Source: M3007 sp032115775
GTDB lineage: Bacteria; Bacteroidota; Bacteroidia; Chitinophagales; Saprospiraceae
Direction: 5' to 3'
Assembly (NCBI GenBank): GCA_032115775.1
Contig: JAUMBL010000019.1
Location: 1 to 44,923 of the forward strand
Length of the DNA: 44,923 nt
Below are positions 32,007-38,488 of the stretch, piece after piece (positions within the stretch are counted from its first letter, which is position 1; every line of letters begins with the position of its first letter). The notes beneath the pieces were generated by a model, which saw only the letters and a list, made by a program, of their open reading frames with translations, ran no database searches and was not told the origin of the DNA. The position numbers and the translations under genes are program-made.

Positions 32007-33545
32007 CTATTCCCACTCAATGGTTGCAGGCGGCTTGGTACTGATATCGTACACTACCCGGTTGATGCCCTTTACGTGGTTGATGATTTCGCTAGAGACT
32101 TCTGCCAGGAAGTCGTATGGCAGGCGGCTCCACTCGGCCGTCATTCCGTCTGTGGAATTCACCGCGCGCAAGGCCAGCGCCTGCTCGTAGGTGCGTTCGT
32201 CGCCCATGACGCCGACGGACTGTACAGGCAGCAGCACCGCACCGGCTTGCCAGACGGCCTCGTATAGTCCGTGTGCCTTTAATTTTCCAATGAAAATATC
32301 ATCCGCCTCCTGCAGTAAACGCACCTTTTCCGGGGTAATTTCGCCCAATATGCGGATGCCCAATCCGGGACCCGGGAACGGATGCCGCTGCAAAATAGAT
32401 TCCGGAAGTTGTAATTCCCGGCCGATCCGACGCACCTCGTCTTTAAACAACATCCGGAGCGGCTCTACAATTTTTAATTTCAACTTATCGGGAAGTCCGC
32501 CGACATTATGGTGGCTCTTGATCGTGGCGGAAGGGCCGTGTACACTGACTGATTCGATGACATCCGGGTATATCGTACCCTGCCCCAGCCAGCGGCATTC
32601 CGGGTGCGCCTCAGATTCCTGTTCAAACACCTCAATAAACAACCGGCCGATAATTTTGCGCTTTTGCTCGGGATCGCTCACGCCGGCCAGCGCCGCATAG
32701 AACCGATCGCGCGCGTCCACACCCTCAATATTCAGCCCCATGGATTTGTAAGAGGCCAAGACCTGCTGGAACTCATTTTTGCGCAGCAGCCCGTTATCTA
32801 CAAAAAAACAAAACAATTGATCGCCGATCGCGCGGTGCAGGATCTCCGCCGCAACCGTGGAATCCACCCCGCCGGACAGCGCCATGATCACCTTTTCGGC
32901 GCCGATCTCGGCGCGGAGGCGCTCCACCGACTCCTCTAAAAAGTGCGCGGGCGTCCAATCGCCGCGACAGCCGCAAATATCCAGCACAAAATTTTTCAGA
33001 ATCTGATACCCCTCCAGGCTGTGATAAACCTCCGGGTGAAACTGGATACCGTACACCGGCCGATCAAACCGGTTCGGCTCGGCCCGGAAGGCCGCAACCG
33101 GGATAGATTCCGTGGCAGCCAGCGTCTGGAACCCGTCAGGCAAATCCAAAATCGAATCGCCATGGCTCATCCACACCTGCGAACGCGGAGAAACCGACTG
33201 AAAAAACGGATCCGAACGGTGAAATTCGCTCAAAAAAGCCTTTCCGTATTCCCGCTTCTCAGACCGCGCCACCCTGCCGCCGTAGTAATCGGCCAGCAAC
33301 TGCGCGCCGTAGCAAATACCGAGCAACGGACGCTTGCCGGTCAATGCATCTAAATCCAACCGCAGGGCGTCGGGCTGTTTGACGGAAAAAGGACTTCCAG
33401 ACAAAATCACCCCCTTCACCTGCAAGTCAAAATCAAATACCTTGTTATAGGGTATAATTTCGCAGTACACCTGCATTTCCCGAACCCGACGGGCGATCAG
33501 CTGCGTATATTGCGATCCAAAATCAAGAATAATTATTTTTTCCAT
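32007..33545 (-). CDS. guaA: GMP synthase (glutamine-hydrolysing)
   Basis: A 512-residue fused enzyme converting XMP to GMP with ATP and glutamine. The glutamine amidotransferase domain is at residues 1-190, with nucleophile C78 in GICYGAQL and the His-Glu pair in GIQFHPEVYH. The ATP-pyrophosphatase domain starts at about 215, with the PP-loop ALSGGVDSTVAAE. The C-terminal dimerisation domain ends in RVVYDISTKPPATIEWE. The typical GQGTIYPDVIES, SHHNVGGLP and RHPFPGPGLGIR segments are all present. It is independently transcribed, with a promoter box at 33577-33584. Confidence 0.97.
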   Translation of the reverse strand: MEKIIILDFGSQYTQLIARRVREMQVYCEIIPYNKVFDFDLQVKGVILSGSPFSVKQPDALRLDLDALTGKRPLLGICYGAQLLADYYGGRVARSEKREYGKAFLSEFHRSDPFFQSVSPRSQVWMSHGDSILDLPDGFQTLAATESIPVAAFRAEPNRFDRPVYGIQFHPEVYHSLEGYQILKNFVLDICGCRGDWTPAHFLEESVERLRAEIGAEKVIMALSGGVDSTVAAEILHRAIGDQLFCFFVDNGLLRKNEFQQVLASYKSMGLNIEGVDARDRFYAALAGVSDPEQKRKIIGRLFIEVFEQESEAHPECRWLGQGTIYPDVIESVSVHGPSATIKSHHNVGGLPDKLKLKIVEPLRMLFKDEVRRIGRELQLPESILQRHPFPGPGLGIRILGEITPEKVRLLQEADDIFIGKLKAHGLYEAVWQAGAVLLPVQSVGVMGDERTYEQALALRAVNSTDGMTAEWSRLPYDFLAEVSSEIINHVKGINRVVYDISTKPPATIEWE

Positions 33546-33576
33546 AAATCATCGTGTTGCCCCACGTGGCATTGCG

Positions 33577-33584
33577 CAAAGGTA
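33577..33584 (-). promoter_or_regulatory. Putative promoter -7 box of guaA
   Basis: Minus-strand TACCTTTG (plus CAAAGGTA), about 32 nt before the guaA start, fits TAnnTTTG. Confidence 0.45.
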
Positions 33585-33649
33585 GTTAAATCTGAGAAGA
33601 ACAGGTAATACCTGGACAAACACCGGCGGAATTTGGCTTCAACACCCTC

Positions 33650-33807
33650 GTGCCGCGGTCGGCGAATAGCACATGAATATGGCGGCCAAACTTTCCCTTC
33701 CGCTGCGTTGCTCGGCGGTTACAATATCCCGTATTGCGCCCTTCTCGCGCCTTGATGAAGACAAAATTTGTCTCCCCAATTCATAGGCTATTCGCCAGAC
33801 GCGGCAC
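33650..33807. repeat. 158-bp palindromic repeat, family 2, copy 2
   Basis: Terminal inverted repeats of about 21 bp, GTGCCGCGGTCGGCGAATAG at 33650 and its near complement ending at 33807 (GCTATTCGCCAGACGCGGCA), frame a sequence whose halves are themselves imperfectly complementary (ATGAATATGG... against ATGAATTGGG... read on the other strand). The core CGCTGCGTTGCTCG matches the copy near 27055 in reverse. No clear target duplication is visible. It is non-coding and sits just before the rpsP promoter. Confidence 0.6.
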
Positions 33808-33831
33808 TAGGTGGCACGAATTCAAAAGAAA

Positions 33832-33864
33832 TTTGGTTTTGTAAGAAACATTATCGTACCTTTG
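33832..33864 (+). promoter_or_regulatory. Promoter of rpsP
   Basis: TTTG (33832-33835), 21 nt, then TACCTTTG (33857-33864): a full match to the Bacteroidota consensus. It gives a leader of roughly 70 nt. Confidence 0.65.
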
Positions 33865-33876
33865 CGGCCGCGAAAA

Positions 33877-33906
33877 GCCCGAGGTTACCGAGGTAAGGGA
33901 TCGGGC
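33877..33906 (+). promoter_or_regulatory. Structured 5' leader of rpsP
   Basis: GCCCGA (33877-33882) pairs with TCGGGC (33901-33906), enclosing an inner stem TTAC/GTAA. This short two-part hairpin lies in the rpsP leader between promoter and start codon. Ribosomal-protein leaders often bind the product or control translation; that function here is inference. Confidence 0.35.
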
Positions 33907-33939
33907 GAGACAGTTTCCTCACAAATTAAAAATTTTCGT

Positions 33940-34464
33940 ATGCCAGTAAAAATTCGCCTTCAGCGTAAAGGCCGCAAGCAAGCGCCTTTTTATCACATCG
34001 TCATTGCAGATGCGCGCGCACCGCGCGACGGCCGTTACATTGACAAAATCGGCACGTACAACCCGCTTACTGTTCCCGCGACCATCGAATTGAACAATCA
34101 GCGTGCGCTCGAGTGGCTGGAAAACGGCGCGCAACCGACCGACACCGTTCGTGCGATCCTCCGTTTTAAAGGGGTGCTCTACCAGAAACACTTGATTGGC
34201 GGTCTTAAAAAAGGTGTTTTGACGACGGAGCAGGTGGAAGAAAAAATGAACACGTACATCGCAGAAAAACAATCCCGCATTGCGTCACATCGGGAAGCCA
34301 CCGCGGAGAAAAAACGCCAGTTGCTCAAAACGATTGACGGCAAACCAAAAGTCAAACCCGCTCCAGCGCCCGTAATTGAGGAAGCACCGGCCGTCGCCGA
34401 AGAAGCGCCGGAAGCGGAAGCATCCGCAGAAGTTCCGGAACCGGAAGAAAAAACGGAAGAATAA
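33940..34464 (+). CDS. rpsP: 30S ribosomal protein S16
   Basis: A 174-residue protein. The first 80 residues are the S16 domain (MPVKIRLQRKGRKQAPFYHIVIADARAPRDGRYIDKIGTYNP...GAQPTDTVRAIL). After that comes a long extension: a Lys/Arg-rich helix, then an Ala/Glu/Pro acidic tail. The extension doubles the size seen in E. coli (82 residues); longer S16 proteins are, to my knowledge, usual in Bacteroidota. S16 binds 16S rRNA and helps assemble the 30S body. The start is chosen at MPVKIRL; the frame upstream is not S16-like. It appears to be a single-gene unit, with rimM/trmD not adjacent. Confidence 0.96.
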   Translation: MPVKIRLQRKGRKQAPFYHIVIADARAPRDGRYIDKIGTYNPLTVPATIELNNQRALEWLENGAQPTDTVRAILRFKGVLYQKHLIGGLKKGVLTTEQVEEKMNTYIAEKQSRIASHREATAEKKRQLLKTIDGKPKVKPAPAPVIEEAPAVAEEAPEAEASAEVPEPEEKTEE

Positions 34465-34466
34465 CA

Positions 34467-34496
34467 TTGATTATTTTGGGCAAAGTTTTACCTTTG
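34467..34496 (+). promoter_or_regulatory. Putative promoter upstream of the unknown gene 34589-35983
   Basis: TTG (34467-34469), 19 nt, then TACCTTTG (34489-34496) fit the Bacteroidota consensus. A strong terminator hairpin lies between this box and the start codon. Confidence 0.45.
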
Positions 34497-34518
34497 CTTT
34501 AATAAGTTTGGAACTGGA

Positions 34519-34557
34519 GACCTGGCAAAGCCTTTGTAGCTTTGCCAGGTCTTTTTT
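34519..34557 (+). terminator. Intrinsic terminator after rpsP, possibly a leader attenuator
   Basis: GACCTGGCAAAGC-CTTTGTA-GCTTTGCCAGGTC is a perfect 13-bp stem followed by T6. It is the natural rpsP terminator. Because a promoter-like TACCTTTG lies upstream at 34489-34496, it would also sit in the leader of the next gene. Confidence 0.9.
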
Positions 34558-34588
34558 CAAAATCGTTCGACAAATATCACCATATTAT

Positions 34589-35983
34589 ATGCAAACATTA
34601 GACGAAAAGTACTACCAGCGCCTCGGTGAAATCGCGGCGGAAATCCAAGGGTCGCCCGAACTGGCCCAATATCTTGAAGAGGAGGAGGAGTCTTACTATA
34701 ACGAAATGCGCCGTTTGCACGAGCAGGACTTGTCCGAACTGCACCACCTCGTGGCGTCTGAGGCGCCGCTTCAACTGCCTCTTTTGGAGCAGTATATGCT
34801 GAATGAAAATTTCGAGGGTCTGTACCTGCCCCGTGTGCTGGGTTATGCCGTTCTGCGCGGAGAGGTAAGCGACCAGTATCGCTATGTGCGCCCCAACGAC
34901 CATTTCAAAGAAATTTTGCTCGCTATCTGTCAATCGCCGCATTTCGAGTTGCTCCGCAAACGCATTGGACAAACTATCCAGGTGGGATTTGCCCTCAGTT
35001 CCGATATCTGGATTACCAACCTGTTGTCCCGAATCGACAACAAACGCATCCGGTATTTCCTGCAACAACAAAAAAATGAGCGTTTCTGGGACATCAATGA
35101 GCGCGCAGATATCTACCGGCGGTACGCAAACCAGTTCCGCAATGAATTGTATTTTTCCGCCGATTTTCCGCAGAGCCTCGGAGAAATGAAAGCCAACTTC
35201 TCGGCCTTGCGCCAATTCATGATCAAACGCTTCGAATTGGGGCGCGATAACTCCAGCCTCAAAACCCAAATCCGGGAATTTCTGGATCGCGCTGAATTTT
35301 TCGGCACGGAAGAGTATATGGAAATGCTGGCCATGACCGGCAATTTCATCGAGATGGACGAAGCGGAACAGCAAAACTTTAAGGCACACTTCGAACGGGA
35401 ACGGAAAAATCTGCCCGAATTCGACGAATTATTCCTTCAATTCCTGCTCTCCCTCTACCGCGCCCCCTTGCAGATGGACGCGACGCAGGATACCCGAATG
35501 CACGCCCTCATCCAGCGCAGCGTCCTCGATCGGATCTCTGATTACTACCAGATTGCAGAGAAAGTGCACAGCCTGGGGTACGTACACCCGGATATAATGG
35601 AAACCGTGCGGGAGTTTTGCAACGCGCACGAGGGACTATCCGTTGAAATCGCCTGTCTGCGCGAACTAATCCTCAACTATTTCAAGCGCTTGGCCGCCGG
35701 ACTGACGGAGCGGGAGTACGGCGATTACTTCGAACTGACGAAAATATTCAACCTGTACATGCAGATTTTCGGCAATGAGCAATTCAACCTCGAAGTAGAG
35801 CGTTTATCCATGAATTACGTGGACGCACTGTTGAAAACGTATACCGATAAACGCGGGAAAGACTACCAGGATATCAAACGGTTCGTTTCCACCCAGTTCG
35901 TAGATATGCACTTCCTCAAGGAAAAAGAAGTGGCGGAACTGTTCAAAACGCGCCGTAAAAAACGCTCGACCGCAGAAGAATAA
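34589..35983 (+). CDS. Conserved unknown helical protein
   Basis: A 464-residue protein starting MQTLDEKYYQRL; the longer upstream frame runs through the rpsP terminator and is not credible. It is soluble and predicted almost entirely alpha-helical, with many Phe/Tyr/Leu-rich amphipathic helices. It has an acidic YLEEEEESYYNE stretch near residue 35 and a basic end (FKTRRKKRSTAEE). There is no signal peptide, membrane helix or known catalytic motif. Homologues may be lineage-restricted; I do not recognise a named family. lepB starts 25 nt after its stop, so the two are probably co-transcribed. Confidence 0.75.
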   Translation: MQTLDEKYYQRLGEIAAEIQGSPELAQYLEEEEESYYNEMRRLHEQDLSELHHLVASEAPLQLPLLEQYMLNENFEGLYLPRVLGYAVLRGEVSDQYRYVRPNDHFKEILLAICQSPHFELLRKRIGQTIQVGFALSSDIWITNLLSRIDNKRIRYFLQQQKNERFWDINERADIYRRYANQFRNELYFSADFPQSLGEMKANFSALRQFMIKRFELGRDNSSLKTQIREFLDRAEFFGTEEYMEMLAMTGNFIEMDEAEQQNFKAHFERERKNLPEFDELFLQFLLSLYRAPLQMDATQDTRMHALIQRSVLDRISDYYQIAEKVHSLGYVHPDIMETVREFCNAHEGLSVEIACLRELILNYFKRLAAGLTEREYGDYFELTKIFNLYMQIFGNEQFNLEVERLSMNYVDALLKTYTDKRGKDYQDIKRFVSTQFVDMHFLKEKEVAELFKTRRKKRSTAEE

Positions 35984-36008
35984 TATTTATCGCCAAAACT
36001 TAAAGCCC

Positions 36009-37634
36009 ATGTCTGTTCTAATCTTCCTGATCGTTTTATACACCCTGCTCGGACTGAGCATGATGCGACTTTTTGAAAAAGCCGGTATTCCCGGCTGGAA
36101 AGCCGTTGTTCCCGGCCTGGCCGCCGTGGAATGGTGCAAAATGACCGGGCGAAAGCCTTGGTACGCGCTGTGGCTGCTCTTCCCGATTGTGAATATTTTT
36201 ATTTACGCCGGGCTTTGCATTGATATGGTGCGCTCTTTTGGCAAATTCGGATTCTGGCAGTCGGTGATCGCCGTGTTGTATGCGCCCATTCCTTTTTTTA
36301 TGATTGGGAGAAACGAACGTGATCGTTACAACGGCCCTGTATTGGAACAGGAGCGGGAGTTCCACCGCCAATATCACGAATCTGTAGAGAAGCAGGATCA
36401 TATCGCGCTAGCAAAATTGAAGGAAGCGAATCCGTATCAAAAAACGCCCTCACGCGAATGGGCGGAGGCGGTTATTTTTGCTATCTTCGCAGCCGCTTTC
36501 ATCCGAATGTTCCTGATTGAAGCCTACGTTATTCCAACCTCTTCGATGGAAGGCACGCTCAAAGTGGGCGACTTTCTGTTCGTAAGCAAGGCGCATTACG
36601 GCATCCGGACGCCCATGACGGTAATCCAGTTCCCGCTAGTGCACAACCGATTCAGCGGCTTGCCAAAATTCTTGAGGCCGCTCGAACGCGAATCGTACTT
36701 CGAGAAGCCCGCCCTACCCTACTATCGGCTGCCGGCAATTGAATCCATAGATCGCTTCGAACCGATCGTATTTAATTTTCCAGCCGGCGACAGCGTCATC
36801 ATCACGCCGGGACGAACCTACGATATTTATCAGTGGCGACGGGAAGGATTCGATAAAAGCCCGCAATACGCGAATCTGCCCGTTGTGACCCGCCCGATTG
36901 ATAAAAAAGACCACTATATCAAACGCTGCGTGGGGATGCCAGGCGATACGCTACAAATCATTGACGGCCAATTATTTATTGACGGGAAAAAAGCGCCCAA
37001 CCCTACCCACCAACAGTTTACCTATCGCGTAAGCGCCCCGGGGAGTGGCTTAAATCTGGCGAAAATAGAAGCGCTGGGCGTAAATATTTACGATCTGGAT
37101 CCGCCAGGAAGCGCAGCGGGAACCGCAGCAAGAGCAGGATACTTCAACCTCGATGCGCAGCAGGCAGCAGGCATCGCCAAATTTGGCGCAAATGTAAACG
37201 TGGAACGCGTGCCGACCAGCGCGCGGTATCCAGGCTATGTATTCCCAAACGATGCTAAAAACTACGGCGCGTGGACGGTGGATGACTTCGGCCCTCTCTA
37301 TATCCCGAAAGCCGGCGCGACCACGCCGCTTACTCCCGAAAATATCGCGTTTTACGAGCGCATTATCCGCGTGTACGAAGGCAACGAATTGGTCATACGC
37401 GATGGGAAATTCTTCCTGAACGGAAAGGAAACCACTACATATACGTTTAAACAAAATTACTACTGGATGATGGGCGATAACCGCCATAACTCGGAAGATT
37501 CGCGCGTATGGGGGTATGTGCCCGAAGATCATATCGTGGGAAAACCCCTCTTCATCTGGTTCTCCACAAAGAATGGTTCGATTCGAAACGGGATCAACTG
37601 GGATCGAATTTTTACATCGGCCGGCAGAATGTAA
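36009..37634 (+). CDS. lepB: Signal peptidase I (long Bacteroidota form)
   Basis: A 541-residue leader peptidase that removes signal peptides on the outer face of the inner membrane. The first ~100 residues hold three hydrophobic segments in a DUF5684-like arrangement; a further helix (WAEAVIFAIFAAAFIRMFLI) precedes the catalytic part. The nucleophile is S179 in VIPTSSMEGTL, and the general-base lysine is K305 in HYIKRCVGMPGD. The C-terminal YWMMGDNRHNSEDSRVWGYVP box is intact. A ~130-residue insertion between the lysine box and the GDNR box makes it much longer than the E. coli enzyme, as in other Bacteroidota. It handles the many Sec-exported proteins seen in this window. Confidence 0.95.
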   Translation: MSVLIFLIVLYTLLGLSMMRLFEKAGIPGWKAVVPGLAAVEWCKMTGRKPWYALWLLFPIVNIFIYAGLCIDMVRSFGKFGFWQSVIAVLYAPIPFFMIGRNERDRYNGPVLEQEREFHRQYHESVEKQDHIALAKLKEANPYQKTPSREWAEAVIFAIFAAAFIRMFLIEAYVIPTSSMEGTLKVGDFLFVSKAHYGIRTPMTVIQFPLVHNRFSGLPKFLRPLERESYFEKPALPYYRLPAIESIDRFEPIVFNFPAGDSVIITPGRTYDIYQWRREGFDKSPQYANLPVVTRPIDKKDHYIKRCVGMPGDTLQIIDGQLFIDGKKAPNPTHQQFTYRVSAPGSGLNLAKIEALGVNIYDLDPPGSAAGTAARAGYFNLDAQQAAGIAKFGANVNVERVPTSARYPGYVFPNDAKNYGAWTVDDFGPLYIPKAGATTPLTPENIAFYERIIRVYEGNELVIRDGKFFLNGKETTTYTFKQNYYWMMGDNRHNSEDSRVWGYVPEDHIVGKPLFIWFSTKNGSIRNGINWDRIFTSAGRM

Positions 37635-37645
37635 AAATTATTTAT

Positions 37646-37822
37646 CGTGTTTTGTAACTACTTAGCCGGCTCGCTGCCAGGCTCAAATAGTCCCATTCTC
37701 CGCCATACTTCGCAATTTTTTTTGACCGCAGCGCTCTACGGCCTACAAAAAATCGCTTCGTCTGGCAAAAAATGGATTCTTTTTTGTCTCAGACGCGACC
37801 GACTAATTATTTACCGTTTTTT
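37646..37822 (-). mobile_element. IS66-like MITE, copy B, with 8-bp target duplication
   Basis: A 161-bp element (37654-37814) that is the reverse complement of the copy at 4289-4450, with only a modest number of differences along its length. Its left end keeps GTAACTACTTAGCCGG; the right end has drifted to CTAATTATTTAC. The flanks CGTGTTTT (37646-37653) and CGTTTTTT (37815-37822) match at 7 of 8 bases, consistent with an aged target duplication. It lies 19 nt after the lepB stop and just before the RRM-gene promoter, whose AT-rich region it may have shaped. It has no coding capacity. Confidence 0.88.
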
Positions 37823-37845
37823 TTTTGTAAAAAAATAAAAATAAA

Positions 37846-37874
37846 TTGCGCGCTGCAATTTATTGCGTATCTTG
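37846..37874 (+). promoter_or_regulatory. Putative promoter of the RRM protein gene
   Basis: TTG (37846-37848), 19 nt, then TATCTTG (37868-37874), a near match to TAnnTTTG. The leader to ATG 37905 is about 25 nt and U-rich. Confidence 0.4.
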
Positions 37875-37904
37875 TGCCATTATTTGACTTTGTCTTTTTT
37901 CAAC

Positions 37905-38327
37905 ATGAACATTTTCGTTTCAAAACTCAACTTCAAGACCAGGGAAGACGATCTCCGTCAAGCCTTTGAAGAGTTCGGGGAAGTTACCTCGGCATCCATT
38001 ATTTTAGACAAAGAAACCGGCCGGTCCAGAGGTTTCGGTTTCGTAGAAATGCCAAATGACGACGAGGCGCGCGCGGCAATCGAAGCGCTCAACGACGCAG
38101 ATTTCGATGGCCGTACTATCGTTGTAAAAGAAGCTGAACCCCGCGAAAAACGCAGCGGTGGCGGTGGCTTCGGCGGTGGTAATCGCGGCGGCGGATACGG
38201 CGGTGGCGGTGGCAATCGTGGCGGCGGATACGGCGGAGGCGGTGGTAACCGTGGCGGCGGATACGGCGGCGGCGGTGGCAATCGCGGCGGCGGATACGGC
38301 GGCGGCGGCAATCGCGACAAATGGTAG
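37905..38327 (+). CDS. Glycine-rich RRM RNA-binding protein
   Basis: A 140-residue protein: one RNA-recognition motif (residues 1-80) with RNP2 IFVSKL and RNP1 RGFGFVEM, then a low-complexity tail of repeated GGGYGGGGGNR units ending RDKW. The start is MNIFVSKLNF, the usual first strand; an upstream ATG at 37863 adds no domain. Bacterial RRM proteins of this layout (cyanobacterial Rbp type) act as RNA chaperones, often cold-induced. The tail resembles the arginine-glycine regions that drive RNA binding and condensation. It is monocistronic, with a strong double terminator. Confidence 0.95.
   Translation: MNIFVSKLNFKTREDDLRQAFEEFGEVTSASIILDKETGRSRGFGFVEMPNDDEARAAIEALNDADFDGRTIVVKEAEPREKRSGGGGFGGGNRGGGYGGGGGNRGGGYGGGGGNRGGGYGGGGGNRGGGYGGGGNRDKW
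38178..38317 (+). repeat. 33-bp tandem repeat in the RRM gene
   Basis: Four units of about 33 bp, each reading roughly GGCGGCGGATACGGCGG plus a GGTGGCGGTGGCAATCG part. They encode the 11-residue repeat GGGYGGGGGNR; the last unit is one Gly shorter. Units differ mainly at third codon positions, so the protein sequence is conserved while the DNA drifts. Confidence 0.9.
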
Positions 38328-38365
38328 TTCTAATTCGGAGTTTAATACTTTGATGGATAAAATTG

Positions 38366-38407
38366 CATGAGCCATTCCTGATATTCAGGCGTGGCTCATG
38401 TTTTTTT
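38366..38407 (+). terminator. Intrinsic terminator of the RRM gene (copy 1 of a tandem duplication)
   Basis: CATGAGCCA pairs with TGGCTCATG (38366-38374 and 38392-38400), with an inner CCTGA/TCAGG stem, and T7 follows. The 3' arm with its T tract and downstream flank (38385-38424) is repeated at 38448-38487. Confidence 0.9.
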
Positions 38408-38487
38408 GTACCTATGCAACGCGGAGTCGGGCGTATCCGCCCCAAAGTCAGGCGGGGCTCATGTTTTTTTGTACCTATGCAACGCGG
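38385..38487. repeat. 40-bp direct repeat pair (terminator duplication)
   Basis: 38385-38424 and 38448-38487 match at 39 of 40 positions, with a period of 63 bp. Each holds TCAGGCG(T/G)GGCTCATG, T7, then GTACCTATGCAACGCGG. The second copy ends one base before the stop of the convergent ABC permease gene. Confidence 0.9.
38436..38470 (+). terminator. Second, duplicated terminator behind the RRM gene
   Basis: CCGCC (near 38437) pairs with GGCGG near 38450, followed by GGCTCATG and T7. The segment 38448-38487 repeats 38385-38424 with one mismatch in 40 bases. The 5' arm was changed to fit the new stem. Confidence 0.6.
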
Positions 38488-38488
38488 G

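Larger units (their letters stand above)
33546..33939. other. Intergenic region between guaA and rpsP
   Basis: These 394 nt hold, from left to right, the guaA promoter on the minus strand (33577-33584), a 158-bp palindromic repeat (33650-33807), the rpsP promoter (33832-33864), and a structured leader (33877-33906). No protein gene is supported; a frame running into rpsP from 33811 has no family sequence before MPVKIRL. Confidence 0.7.

Noticed and set aside
4289..37814. The two inverted MITE copies as the ends of a 33-kb composite mobile element
   Set aside because: Each copy has its own separate 8-bp target duplication, and the genes between are housekeeping, so they are independent insertions.
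38178..38317. Regular 33-bp repeats as a CRISPR array
   Set aside because: The units are contiguous without unique spacers and encode the glycine-rich tail of an RRM protein in frame.
38385..38487. Direct repeat pair as a minimal CRISPR or attachment-site pair
   Set aside because: Only two copies, each made of a terminator 3' arm, T tract and short flank; no cas or integrase gene nearby.
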